A stretch of DNA of 64,000 bases. Origin: Marsupella aquatica. Its lineage: Eukaryota; Marchantiophyta. Below, piece by piece: positions 10,889 through 21,560 of this stretch. The position numbers were made by a program, and so were the translations under genes. The notes beneath the pieces were generated by a model that made no database searches, had not been told where the DNA came from, and was given only the letters and a program-made list of their open reading frames with translations. The stretch's first letter is position 1. Every line of letters starts with the position of its first letter. The DNA is taken from contig OZ316895.1 in NCBI GenBank assembly GCA_973895155.1, forward strand, positions 1,116,001 to 1,180,000, written 5' to 3'.

Positions 10889-11221
10889 TCAATTAAAGAC
10901 ACCAAATACTTGCCGGCCAGTGCAAACAAATGCATCGATTACAAACACATTAAACCCAACGACCAATATAAAGAAATGCAGCAGCAATACGGAGAGAGGA
11001 CTTTTGTAGTCCGAAATAATTTTCCTGAAACACCTCTCTTCAGTGCGTACCCTAAGGATTACAGAAAACTGAGTACATTTACCTGAACGATCTGTCACTG
11101 CTGCCATTGACGTTTCGTCAACCCTACACGCAATCCGGGAACTATTGAAGGCAACCATTTCTAAGCCAAGGTTGAGGAAAAGGTTGACCATCGATGTAAA
11201 CTGGTGGATTTCAAAGTGCAT
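10889..11221 (-). CDS. Unrecognised ORF, possible two-exon gene end
   Basis: I do not recognise the product. On the minus strand 11221-11083 is open and ends at a good donor (TTCAG then GTAAAT). A plausible acceptor (GTGTTTCAG) precedes 11024, and joining keeps an open frame for some 30 more codons. The unspliced reading (110 codons) instead ends in a hydrophobic stretch. The first part (MVNLFLNLGLEMVAF, ending in MAAVTDRS) has a natural amino-acid composition, which is why I list it. It could be the last exons of a gene, a fragment or chance. Confidence 0.22.
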   Translation of the reverse strand: MHFEIHQFTSMVNLFLNLGLEMVAFNSSRIACRVDETSMAAVTDRSGKCTQFSVILRVRTEERCFRKIISDYKSPLSVLLLHFFILVVGFNVFVIDAFVCTGRQVFGVFN

Positions 11222-11229
11222 AAGGGAAC

Positions 11230-12620
11230 CTGGTAACAGGTTCTTTCATGTAAATAGAATTACTATGAGAGTGAGACTCTGCAGTTGTCATCGCATTTAA
11301 CATTCACGAACCCTAACCCTTGCAATGTCTGAGTACAAATTTCAACATCCACATGAATTGGTTATATTTTAGAAATATCATGTGCTTATAACAATTGTAC
11401 TCATTGACATCACATAGCTTAAATAGTAAACCTTAATAACCAACACAAGTATCAATCTAAGCCGTGACATCTCCCGGAGAAGTTCCCTGTTCCAAGCAAT
11501 TACATTTTCCCTTTAAAACCTCGTACTGTACAGAACGTTTGGGGCATCTCAAATATCAAGAATTTATTGATTCTGGATCCCACTTTATTTCACTGGTTTG
11601 AAGTATACCATAGAAGAAGCTGACAGTTGTTTTACAAAGTCATCGCTGACCAAACCCAGCAGCTCTTCCAGCAACTCCTGGCCAATCTTCCACTGCCAAA
11701 TCGGACTAAAAATCCATATGTGGACAGAAATTTTGGAAGAACGAGTTTGCCTTCATGAACGAGTTTTCTGAGTGCAGAATGACAATAACCCCAAACTACA
11801 TCTGCACAAAAGAATAAATGGTTCAACCAATGTCTCAATACTATATCCTAACTAAGAGGATTGGTAACTTCTACAAGGCTGCCATTTATCTTGCCTGGAT
11901 AAATGAAGATAATGAGAAATCTTTGAACATCCCATTCTCAACAAGAGAAATCAAACATGGGACTGAGTTCTGTAAACATTCACTCTGCATGCCATAGGAC
12001 CCAGAGAGGTTACTTGTTGTTGTGTGAACTACAAAGCAGGTTATATTGGGAGTCATTAGTCCCAAGGAGGAAACACCTCATCGATATCCATTGCATTGAG
12101 CGACCTCCAGCACATATTATGACAAACTGCTTCACGCATTTCAATCGTAGAACATGAAACTAACAGTCTTCCGGACCACTTGCATGGACATTAGATCACA
12201 CATGAAGAGCTTCTCCAACTCCATTCCAAAAGTGGCATCGACTTTAGCAACTGGCCAATTTCGAGGGCTGGAATCAACCCTCAGTCCTTCTATCCTCTAG
12301 CTGCACAGAATGACAAAGTGTACGAGTCCATTAATGAATTCCATAGAATTCCAAAATGTCTGTAAAAATCCAGTAAGAACAAGTGATACATGATCCAAAG
12401 TAAACGGAAATCTCTCGGCTTGTTCTTAAAGCATTTAGGATGGCAAGTACGATTCTCTAGAACAATTTCAAAGCAAATATCGTTGAAATGAAGTAGGAAA
12501 GATCCTCTATCCTACCATAAACTTGGACAGCCAAAGAAACCAATACATGCGAATCGTAAAAATTGATACATATAACTATTGTATCTGTGAGGTAAAACCA
12601 GTGCAACACACTTTGTCGGC
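11230..12620 (-). other. Likely 3' part of the deneddylase transcription unit
   Basis: No independent gene was recognised. Two minus-strand stretches look like possible downstream exons of the neighbouring deneddylase gene. The first is 12267-12141, with acceptor TTCCAG and 41 codons in the right phase, ending VSFMFYD-stop. The second is 11692-11585, with acceptor GGCAG and 35 codons reading WKIGQELLEELLGL to YFKPVK-stop. AATAAA overlaps that last stop and could be a poly(A) signal. Which of them is used cannot be decided from sequence alone. Confidence 0.35.
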
Positions 12621-12625
12621 TCTGA

Positions 12626-14228
12626 CTAGTTCAAAGAGGGATGAATCATCAAATAGCAGAAAGCAGACGGGTAGTAACCATTGTTTACAAACAAAGGCCA
12701 CATTCCAAAAACTAAGCTGTATAGTAAATGCATTCGCGATTCCACGTCCCGAGGAAAGTGATTGTACCTGGTCTCCCCACCGGCAGACAAAGAATATATG
12801 AGCTCCAGAGTTGTGTATCGCATTTGTTTCACAGATGACGGACTGATTGAGCTTCTCACCAACCCTGCATACTCATTTGATCTGCTTCGTGCTCTCTTCC
12901 TATCTTGGAAAGCATTACAAAGTACCTTGGCTATGGCCATAACATATACTCCACAATCATAGTTGTTCTCCTGCTGTGGTGTTGCTTGCTCGATAAACTT
13001 TGCTCCAGTTACACGCTCACCTGTTCCCCAAAGGTCAACCAGTCGGTGACAGAACAGTTTAGAGCCGTTGGCCACTGTACAGTAGACAAATAACCTTGTA
13101 CCAGAGTCATAATCCCCCCCCCCCCCCTACCCCTCCTCTCTTCAAGACTATGCAGGTGATGAAATCGCGACAGAGTATAAAGAGAAGTTAACACGAGGTC
13201 CAGTACCCATGTGGGGCTTGATGATATTCATTAACTCCCGTGCCTGCTTCGAGTTTGTTCCAGCCATGCTATCGAAGTGTTCGAATGTGTTCCGCTGCCT
13301 GTAATACAAAAGGGAAAGAGACTGCTGACGTTTTTAAAAACCCTCGATGGAGAAAGCTGGCATGCACGGAACATTGATGCATTGCATGAGATGAAATGGA
13401 GAGGATTGCAAGCATTGAAGAGTGTTAGGGAGGGCAAACAGTACCTGTTGAACATAAGGACTGTCCAATGCGTTCCGCCTTCTGCCGTTTCGACATCCTC
13501 ATTGTTATTCAATGCAAAGATCACCATCTACCTTGATACCACACAGAGCCCCATCCCCAAACTGGATTTTAAATTGGCTGTGCTTTGGTCAATGTCGCAC
13601 CTCCATCACACAAGTACTACTAGACATACATTAAACACGTGTCTAAAAAAAAGGTAAGACACGATGTCTACATTATGTTATAACCTCCAATTGATAAAGT
13701 GAGATATTGCCTTGAAGGTTCCGTGACAGAAACCTTGGGTAAGACAAACAGAAAATCATACTAGAATCGAAGAAAAGCTGTCAACTTCAGACTGAACCTT
13801 AAACCGCCTTTAATAAAATAAGATACATTAGCTCTTACAAAGATAAGCAATATGAGTTGAAGAGCTGATATTTCAACCCTAACGACTCAAAACAGATTCC
13901 TCCGTGGCAGAACAAAGGGACTCACCTCACGCTCTTGAAATTTCATGGGGTCGATGGCAGCCATAAGACCTTCCGAATCAGGGCAATGCAGCAACCAAAA
14001 CGTGAGTGTGGGGCCAACAAGCAAAAGGGGAGACGTTTCTGTGTCCTGTGAGCAGTGCTCTTTCGAAAGATAATTGAAGAAAAATTCGATGATATGATCA
14101 TTCAAGTAATGGGGCCCATCTAACAGTGACACATCTGATTGTCGCAACAGGACATCACCGTAACTCAACACTCTTTCATCACTGGCTCCCATCCTCCTCG
14201 ACCAATTATGAGAACAATTGCCCTCCAA
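12626..14228 (-). CDS. NEDP1/SENP8-like deneddylase (Ulp1/C48 cysteine protease)
   Basis: Enzymes of this family process the NEDD8/RUB1 precursor and remove it from cullins and other targets. The exons are 14228-13926, 13527-13445, 13298-13207 and 13020 onward, with donors GTGAGT, GTACTG and GTACTG. Exon 1 carries the family N-terminus (RVLSYGDVLLRQSDVSLLDG, then YLNDHIIEFFFNYL). The catalytic set is EGGTHW (His121), HFDSMAG (Asp138), PQQENNYDCGVYV (Gln176, Cys182). His-Asp spacing is 17 and Asp-Cys 44, as I recall for SENP8. A second in-frame acceptor at 13074 would add 18 residues between Asp and Cys, breaking that spacing, so I prefer 13020. The conserved domain ends near LELIYSLSAGGET, at a possible donor (after 12768). 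Read on unspliced, the frame stops at 12626 (290 residues). Splicing to 12267-12141 would instead give 285. Met13 is an alternative start. Only the C-terminus is uncertain. Confidence 0.88.
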
Positions 14229-14562
14229 ATCCTCCGCTTCGTTTACTAGTCAGTTGAGCCTTCCATGCGGTTCCCCTCAATAGTGCACTCACTGATAATT
14301 TCTTCGTTATCACAGTTGTGAATTCTTCCGTCTTCACCCAAACACAGAACTAATGATCACCTCCGTGTCTTCCGATGTACTTAACCTTTCAATCACCAGC
14401 AAACTGGAGACAAAACACATAATATAGAGCTTGAGCTGGAATTCAGATGCACAAATGATCGTAAATCCTATAAAAACAAATGGTCATGGCCTTTGTGCTG
14501 AAAGTCCTTCCTCGAACCATTTTCTTTTATGAGCTGCAGACTTTGACTCTTCGACCCTAAAT

Positions 14563-14576
14563 TTAGGGTTGGCCCA
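14563..14576 (-). promoter_or_regulatory. Site II plus telo-box upstream of the deneddylase gene
   Basis: On the minus strand TGGGCC is followed directly by AACCCTAA, about 335 bp before the first ATG of the deneddylase. A further CCCTAA overlaps. The adjacent pair of site II and telo-box is a known plant arrangement for growth-linked housekeeping genes. Position and strand fit, but the transcription start is not visible. Confidence 0.5.
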
Positions 14577-14655
14577 TCTTCTTAGTCTTGGCAACCAGAG
14601 CATATCAGCGGACGAGGTACAGACATCACATTGGGTCTATGCGCATACCTATCAT

Positions 14656-15351
14656 CTAAATCACAGCTCCGCACGGAGCAAGCATACTGGTGGGTATGGC
14701 TAAAAAGGTCTCAGCATAATTTTGGACTTTTTCACAATCTGCTTTTCCATCTTTGAATGTTCTACGGACAGCACGATAGCACAGAGCATTGGCTTCATTA
14801 TGAAAAACATTTTTGTGACACACAAGTCTCCAAGATGTGTTACAAAAGTCTTTCAAGGTTTCAATTTGCACCTCCACTTCATTGCATGAAGCATAATAGC
14901 ATCTTCAGTTCCCGTCAAAATTCTCCCCGCCTATGAAGAGAATGGCCTGTGACCCGGATGTTTTGCAAAAGTATTTGACTATTTGTTGCGAAGTGTTGTG
15001 GAATAACAAGTGCTTGAAAGGAACGTCCTCACAGATTTTTAATCCTGTTGCTTCTCACCGATGTATTATAATCTACCTTTTGGTCAACACGGTTATTCAG
15101 CCTGTCCTCGCACTCGTTTGTTAGCATATTGTGGACCATGAACTCCTTTGTCCATCACTATCCATCATCTGCGGCCTTGAGCATTGACTGGTGAATTCTT
15201 CTACGATATGGCAGAAAACCTTCTTAACGACATTCACCCGAGATTGCATAAGGCCGTCACAGGAATTTATTAGAACTCGATTTTCTTCTGTTTCTCCGGA
15301 GAAGTATGCAATGACTCGTGAGACGATTGCAACCTTTGCGCTTTGACGCAC
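14656..15351 (-). other. Two unrecognised minus-strand ORFs
   Basis: ORFs at 14877-14656 (73 codons, with MEVQIETLKDFCNTSWRLVC) and 15351-15121 (76 codons, with VIAYFSGETEENRVLI) have ordinary amino-acid composition and lie head-to-tail upstream of the deneddylase. I recognise neither, and splice sites joining them are not clear. They may be parts of one decayed or unannotated gene, or chance. Confidence 0.2.
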
Positions 15352-15588
15352 TGCTGCCCATCACAAACAGATGTTGCAATCTGCATTACAATACCGGGAC
15401 AAGGCTAGAAGTGCGGGTTACTATTTGGGGAAGTCTTGTGGCAGGACAAACATCGTATCGTACCTTATTGCTAGCAAATCAGGGCAACTCCGAGATGTTT
15501 CAGAGGCAGCTCAACAGCGTGGAGAAAGGACCAAGCTGAAACATTTTGATATGGCTTTAGCAGTAAAATTCAATGCGATGGGACCCTG
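15347..15588 (+). other. Unrecognised open stretch, possible exon
   Basis: The plus strand is open for 80 codons and reads LQYRDKARSAGYYLGKSCG, then VSYLIASKSGQLRDVSEAAQ. It is preceded by a possible acceptor (CACAAACAG) at 15370. The alanine, arginine and glutamine-rich helical pattern faintly recalls the DUF1771 segment before Smr domains. No catalytic motif follows. I regard the resemblance as weak. Confidence 0.2.
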
Positions 15589-15589
15589 A

Positions 15590-16255
15590 CAATACAATCA
15601 ATTACAATCCAACCTCTAAAAACTTTAATTCTAATTGACCAGGTTATGGACATGGTGACCATCATGCTGTACCTCCGCTTGGACAGTTCATGTTAGCAGC
15701 CCGTGTCGTCATGATGAGCCTCGGAGCAGCATCAGCAGCAGCAGCAGCAGCAGAATTCCTTACAACCCTAACCGCCCAGTAGCACAACACTGCTATGCGA
15801 TCAGCAGGACCCGGTCGGCGAAGCTGCTGGTGAGGAATTGGAGGCGGAATGACGCGGCTATGGTGACCAAGCAATCAGGTAGTGTGACACAGGTCAGCAC
15901 CAGCCTCAAAAGCTAACTTTCCCGAGACAATCCCACAGATATGGGTCGCAGTGCATTGAGGTAGGCCTTTTCAGCGTATCTGCAATCCTTGGAGTTCTCC
16001 TAAAATTGCTCTGTGCTTCGAAAATCGAAGAACCGAGCTCATGAGATTCCACTTCTTCGTCTGACTCTGTCCAAAGGACCGACCCCTCGAGTTTTCGACG
16101 CGCCCACAAGCGTTTTCCCCAATCCAGCCGAGGACAAAACGTCCACGCGCCTCTTAGTGCACCAAACCAGTTTTGAGCTCCGGCCGCTGCATGGACTCCG
16201 CCCCCACGATAGCTTTGCTTTGAGTCCACGCCACCTGCCTTTACCTAACAAAGCG
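15590..16255. other. GC-richer spacer with a short CAG tract
   Basis: A (CAG)n run of about seven units lies at 15733-15753. ORFs exist on both strands between 15900 and 16280, but none has recognisable features. The raised GC content could mark an unannotated promoter or leader region. Confidence 0.3.
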
Positions 16256-16262
16256 CAACCCA

Positions 16263-16428
16263 CGAGTCATACTTGATGGACCCCCAAAATGCAAAGTGTT
16301 TTTAATGGACCCATGAATGATCCAGACCGTCCATAGATCTCAAATCAATGGACCCAAAATCTCCTGGGTCTCATGGGGTCTAGCAAATAACAGATTTCAA
16401 TTTAGGGTCCATCAAGTACATCTTTCCC
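16263..16428. mobile_element. Small MITE with ACTTGATGGACCC ends (166 bp)
   Basis: The left end contains TCATACTTGATGGACCC and the right end, reverse complemented, contains GATGTACTTGATGGACCC. CAACCCA occurs just outside each end (16256-16262 and 16429-16435), a probable target-site duplication of at least 7 bp. The interior phrase TGATCCAGACCGT is shared with the element at 40529-40690. The CTTGATGG.CCC terminus resembles those of the larger Mutator-like elements in this window. It is non-autonomous. Confidence 0.65.
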
Positions 16429-16429
16429 C

Positions 16430-17730
16430 AACCCATAGCACACTATCCGGGAATTGACCGGTGCACCCGGTCTTCAGATACCGGCAACTGGAACCCGGGA
16501 CCAAATTTGTGCCACTCTATTATTTATGAGCTAGTTATTTATTAGGCTATCTCAAATAATTATGGTCCATTTCTGTTTTTCCCAGGATAGGTCATTGCCC
16601 ATAATGTGGTATTTGAATAATGCCCAGACTTTCCGAGATCACTTAATATTTGGGTTTTTGTAATGGCCAGGACGTGGTGGGAGAAAGTGGCTAGCAGGAA
16701 ACCAAAAAATCCTGTGACAGAAGTGTGTGGGCTTGGCTTTGGGAGCCTTGCACATTTTTCAGCCTTGTCTGTACTAACCTCAACTTGGACTCACATGAGA
16801 GTGCCTGCGGATCATATGTGAGATTGCCGATCATATGTGAGATCCCCTGTTATGATACTGATTTAGTCACTTGGAAGTTAATGTTTGGATGGATCCCATG
16901 TACCAATGAATTTTGGATATCCCTAAGTTTGTGAAAAAATACTTCTTAATTATCTGGAATGTAAGTGTTCCATCCTATTTATAAAGCACCAACTATAAGC
17001 TAGAGTTGTGGCCTAAGCTTCTAGAGTAAAGCCTCTAGACCCAAACTCTATGGCTCATTATACATGATAGGAAAATTCATGACTATGATACATGTCAAAT
17101 GATAATCATACATATTTTTTGTCATGATTTCTATTTGCACTAAAAAGTGGATTCTATGTCCCCACTATAACATATGTGCATAGAAAGAGGGATGTACATA
17201 GAAAAGAGTATTATATGTTATGTGTGATTATTAATATGATGACATGCATGATTTTATTATCATTCAAAGAATGTGAATAAGATATATATTTTAGTGATAT
17301 TTTTTTGATCCTCCCCTCTATTCATGTTCAAATAAGGGGTAGTTGGGGCTAGTGTGTTATGAACTTGCATTGAAAGCATAGAAGCTATGCAATTTCCCTG
17401 CTATTTGGGCCAAGCAATGAACCTACATTGAGAGCAATAAACCTATGTCAAGCACCGTTAGTAGTACAATCCAATACTGTAGGCTATGATCTGCTGAATT
17501 GCAACAAAGACGTAGGGTTCCTGGTTGAGCTCTCATACGTGGCAAGTCAAAATACAATCTACCTTGTTTAAGTGTAGGCTCCTGGGAAGACATCCCAAGC
17601 CTGCAGTTATTCACATTATGCACTTCATCGTAAGCGCATGTTGCACTGTCTCCCATATATGTGTGTGTGCTCTTTCCAATAAGTGTCTATGACTCAGGTC
17701 ATACGCATGGCCTTCTCATACCCAGAATCC
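16430..17730. other. AT-rich spacer, no recognised gene
   Basis: ORFs are short and without motifs. Around 16990-17045 a TCTAGAG..GCCTCTAGACCC block is an inverted relative of the repeat family at 18.7, 29.7 and 54.8 kb. Confidence 0.45.
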
Positions 17731-17735
17731 TTGTA

Positions 17736-17827
17736 GTGCATGAGTCAAATGGATATGTGCATGAGTCAAATGGATATGTGCATGAGTCAAATGGATATGT
17801 GCATGAGTCAAATGGATATGTGCATGA
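17736..17827 (+). repeat. 21-bp tandem repeat, four copies plus a partial
   Basis: The unit GTGCATGAGTCAAATGGATA plus T is repeated perfectly four times, then begins a fifth time (GTGCATGA). As 21 is a multiple of three, both strands read as seven-residue repeats (HESNGYV on the plus strand). I see no sign that it is translated. Confidence 0.95.
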
Positions 17828-17829
17828 AA

Positions 17830-18635
17830 CTACAATGTGTAGTTGTCTGCTGCACTTATAAAAAATGCTTCTAACATATGTGTTATAGTCGTTCATTAAT
17901 GCATATGTAGTCTTATAGACGGAAAATACACTTATGTATTTGTCATTTAGTGACGTGCAACCTGCACACAGGTGCATTTTTTTGATGCATTACAAAGGAC
18001 TTTGCTCTATTATTGAGGGATTATGCAATCACCCTGCAGTTACCCATTGAATGCAGATATACATGCTGCACTTATCCACAGTACACTCTAGAGCAAGGGT
18101 GAAAGTTTGGCTATGTGTTGCAAGTCTAACTTTCACCCTTTGAGCCCTGGCTCTATGTTGGGCTACTCTTTGATTGCTACAGTAAATGCTGATCCAAAGC
18201 AACACCGTTGTCGGTTGCTACTTTGCTACAAGGAACAACTTCCCCCCACATTCAGGCCGGGGTAGTTTTGTAAATTTGAAACATTAAAGTTGCTATGGTC
18301 TTTATGTTTCCATTTAATGTTTGTAATTAACTGGAATTACAATTAATTGTAGTTAATTGTAATATTAGAATGCTATCCAGGTAACTTGTAAGGGGAATTT
18401 TGTTAATTTTTGTCTTTTAATAGTGTTTGATTTACTTTACTAACCCTAACTACCCATTTTTTGAACATGATTGGTGGAGAATATAATATAAATGTTACCA
18501 AAATATATTCTCTACCCATATTCTTTGAAGGTTAATGAAATAATAAAAAACTTATCATTTTAAAATTATCACATAAAACTTGCATGCACCAGTTAACAAA
18601 CATCATAGTTATGAATTTTCCATGTATGTTTTCCA
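17830..18635. other. AT-rich spacer, no recognised gene
   Basis: I see only AT-rich sequence with a short inverted motif (TAATTAACTGGAATTACAATTA). No gene features were seen. Confidence 0.45.
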
Positions 18636-18639
18636 TGCA

Positions 18640-18740
18640 CATGATACCCATAGAGTTACCTTCTAGAGTCTTCACTCTACACCTACTGTAGGCTCTTAAA
18701 AGTAAACTTCGGTTGATGCTTTTGTATAATAAGATCTGGT
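18640..18740. repeat. Copy of a dispersed repeat (TAGAG..TTCACTCTA..TAGGCTCTT family)
   Basis: The stretch TCTAGAGTCTTCACTCTACAC, TAGGCTCTTAAAAGTAAACTTC, TTGATGCTTTTGTATAATAAGAT matches 54770-54840 and the end of the repeat at 29440-29770 with moderate divergence. The same order of blocks in three places shows a dispersed family. Confidence 0.6.
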
Positions 18741-18749
18741 GTGCACATG

Positions 18750-20380
18750 CAGGAAGGGGGCAAAACTGAAGCCCACATGCACCTAAGATTTGACAAAATG
18801 GCCACATGGACAAGCCAAACTCAGAGGGACTGCGGAAAAATCTTCTTGTACTCAGTTAGCACTTTCCCTCTGGAAAATAATTTTTATTTTTCTGGTCAAT
18901 CCTGCTTCATCCGGGTGTCAAAGTTCATGCTCGGGCCGTCCAAGCATGACCTTACAAGGAGTAGATGCCATAGACGTTGGAGACCCTCGCTTGGAGTAAT
19001 ATCTTTATGCTGTTAGAAAACGAAGTCAGTGGCTTCGGGTTGTGGGCAGCCGACTCGAGGAGCCGAATGTTGAGCAGCCACATGCTGATGAGTGGGTCCC
19101 GACTCCCGATGCCAGTCATGGACAATGCTGCGTGCTCAGAAACAGCAAGGAATCCGAGTATCCACCCATCGTTCGAGGCCCCCATAATAATTATTATTGG
19201 CTACCAGCATGGGGACCACAAGTCCACAAGACACGATCCTAACATTACGTCTCGCACAAAATTACTGTACGGTAGGCGACTACCAATATGAAACCTTGAC
19301 GGCTTCACGAGTAGACAGTATGACTGTGTAAATAATCATTGTGACGAGCGTACTACTACTGGACCATGCCCTGGTTTGCTGCAATGCAGTAGTTGTAAGA
19401 AATGCGATCTACATCACAAGGAATGGATTATGGAGAAAACGACTCTCCTACTCTCGCACAAGACTCTGGGATTTACTGTGGCAATGCTATTGATACGGCT
19501 GAGAGTGTAAAGGCCCGGTCATAGAAAATTTAGAAATAGTGTCTGGTTTGACTGTAAGAGAGCATTTTAAAGGAAACGGCTTGGCATTGTCTGAGCTGGT
19601 AAATAAAAAACCCTCAATATCCTTAAAATTCCACCACGAATGTGAGAATGCAGAATGCACTAATTCAGAAGATGCATAAATGAGCTTCCGATTGGATACA
19701 TCAATCTGTAATAATTGTGTATTACAGAATGTCTTGGTATTGAGTTTTTCGAGGCAAAAAAAAGAATGTCTTGGTATTCAGAAGAATGATTTGAAGCGTT
19801 CTTCTAAATACCAAGACCAAGTAATACACACCGCATTTTTCCCACACCAGTTCTCCACTCACGTAAGATTCGGGTTGGTGTTGACTCAACAAACGATATT
19901 AAAAACCATGGTTGTCCATGAGAGCGCCGACTCTGCACAGGTATCTCAAATCTTTCAATCTAATTTTTCTGGATGCACCGATGCAGATACTCGTACTCGC
20001 CCGACCAGCCTTTGATTTTGATTTAGTGGCAAAAATTCGATACATTAGATTATTCCTAAACGTATTGGTCAACTTTTGGCACAAATTCGCTTGATTTCGG
20101 GTAGTCCAGTAGCTTGTTTCCACCTACCCAGAAATCCCATTAGCCAGAGTCTATTAGTCGTCCTTAAATCCCGGGACAGCCAGAATCTATTAGTCATCCT
20201 TACATCCAGGGAGAACTGACGTCGGACATTAATGTAGGAGAAAGTAAAGTTCCCAGCATCGTTCTCCTTTTCATATCAGGTGACATTCGCCACCAGCGGA
20301 AAAGAGGAAACTTATTTACGCTCCACTCAATTGACTTCTTTTCGAAGTAGAAACTCAAGAGGTACTTTAGAACACTAGCC
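18750..20380. other. Spacer, no recognised gene
   Basis: ORFs up to 111 codons (19680-20015) lack recognisable motifs. I see nothing I can name. Confidence 0.4.
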
Positions 20381-20387
20381 CTCCCTA

Positions 20388-21560
20388 GAGGTATATGCTT
20401 AATCAACCCCCTTTGGATTGTTTCTTGCTTAATCAACCCCCTATGTTCAAATCTGCCCCAATCAACCCCCTATGTTCAGATCTACCCCAATCGACCCCCC
20501 AAAGTATGTTTGTTACCCAATCAACCCCCTTTGATAGTTTATGGTTCATGACATACCGTGTATTGCAATTGCAATCTACATGAACCTGTCCATGGGTGCA
20601 AGCGACTTGACCAAACCGTCAAATGTTTCATTTAGGGTCGGTTGCACCGCAACGACAACAATCAAGGATTTCAATGAGCTTTTGTTGGTCATGAGGTTTG
20701 GGGGAATCTATTGTATTGGGGGTTATTGGGAAGCTCAGTCTCTTTTCGTTAGAGTTTGCATGCAATCTAAATGACATTTTAGTGGTGTGAGGTACACTTA
20801 GGGATATCAATGTTGGAGATTTTGATGTCTTTGTGCATTGTTGGCATAGAGGGGATCTATTTGAAGTGGACATTCTTTAATGTGACATTTGATCACTACA
20901 AGATAGAGAGTGCCCAAAAACAAGACGCACATATATGGGTTTAGGATGTGGCTAGGATAAGTGATGGGAAAGCCTATAAGAAAGTGTGTAAGAATTTGAT
21001 GTTGTCATCAATTGTTGTTGATATGTTTATTCTAGTGAATACACTTTGTTGAGAGTACATAATGCAAAGTGTCCTAGTTCAATTGCTCATAATGGAAGCA
21101 AAGGCAACTCAAATTCAAAACGACAAACACTTCAAGGATTTTGGAGAATTTTACAAGTGTTTGGATTCTTGGCTGTCATAATGATCTTGCGGTATAAAGA
21201 TTGGAAACATTTTGAGAACATTTAATAATTTCTGAACACAAGTGTGCCAAATTAGCGTGTCAAAGAGATCCAGCAAAGCATTTTCTATGAGTGAGATCCA
21301 AACAGAGATTTGTCTCTAGTGGAATGCACTGATAAAGATTCTCAACAAATCAACTATATATGAACATTATGGAGATAGCAACCCAGTTTTATTACCTCTA
21401 AACTTCAGACAAATGGAGACCCCGCTGGAGACCCTTAAATGTTTGAAGGCGATTGAACACTTGAACACTGCAAGAACCATATTTGCATGGTATGGTAATG
21501 TTTGCATTGTGCACTTGGCCGGGAAGACCTTTTTTTTTAATCTCGGCCAATTCACACAAT
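20388..21560 (+). mobile_element. Mutator-like element, partial or diverged copy (inverted relative of 49162-50480)
   Basis: The left end reads GAGGTATATGCTTAATCAAC and is followed by several CAACCCCCTATGTTCA units, as in the right end of 49162-50480 read in reverse. Homology continues inside: GGCATAGAGGGGATCTATTT, CACTACAAGATAGAGAGTG, TTTACAAGTGTTTGGATTCTTGGC and the TTATTACCTCTAAACTTCAG block all have inverted matches in the other copy. The coding-like readings (for example GIYLKWTFFNVTFDHYK) contain stops, so any protein is dead. A matching right terminus with target duplication was not found, so the element may be truncated. Confidence 0.65.

Noticed and set aside
13109-13127. Poly-C run as a possible regulatory element
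   Set aside because: It lies in an intron of the deneddylase gene, and similar homopolymers occur elsewhere without a common context.
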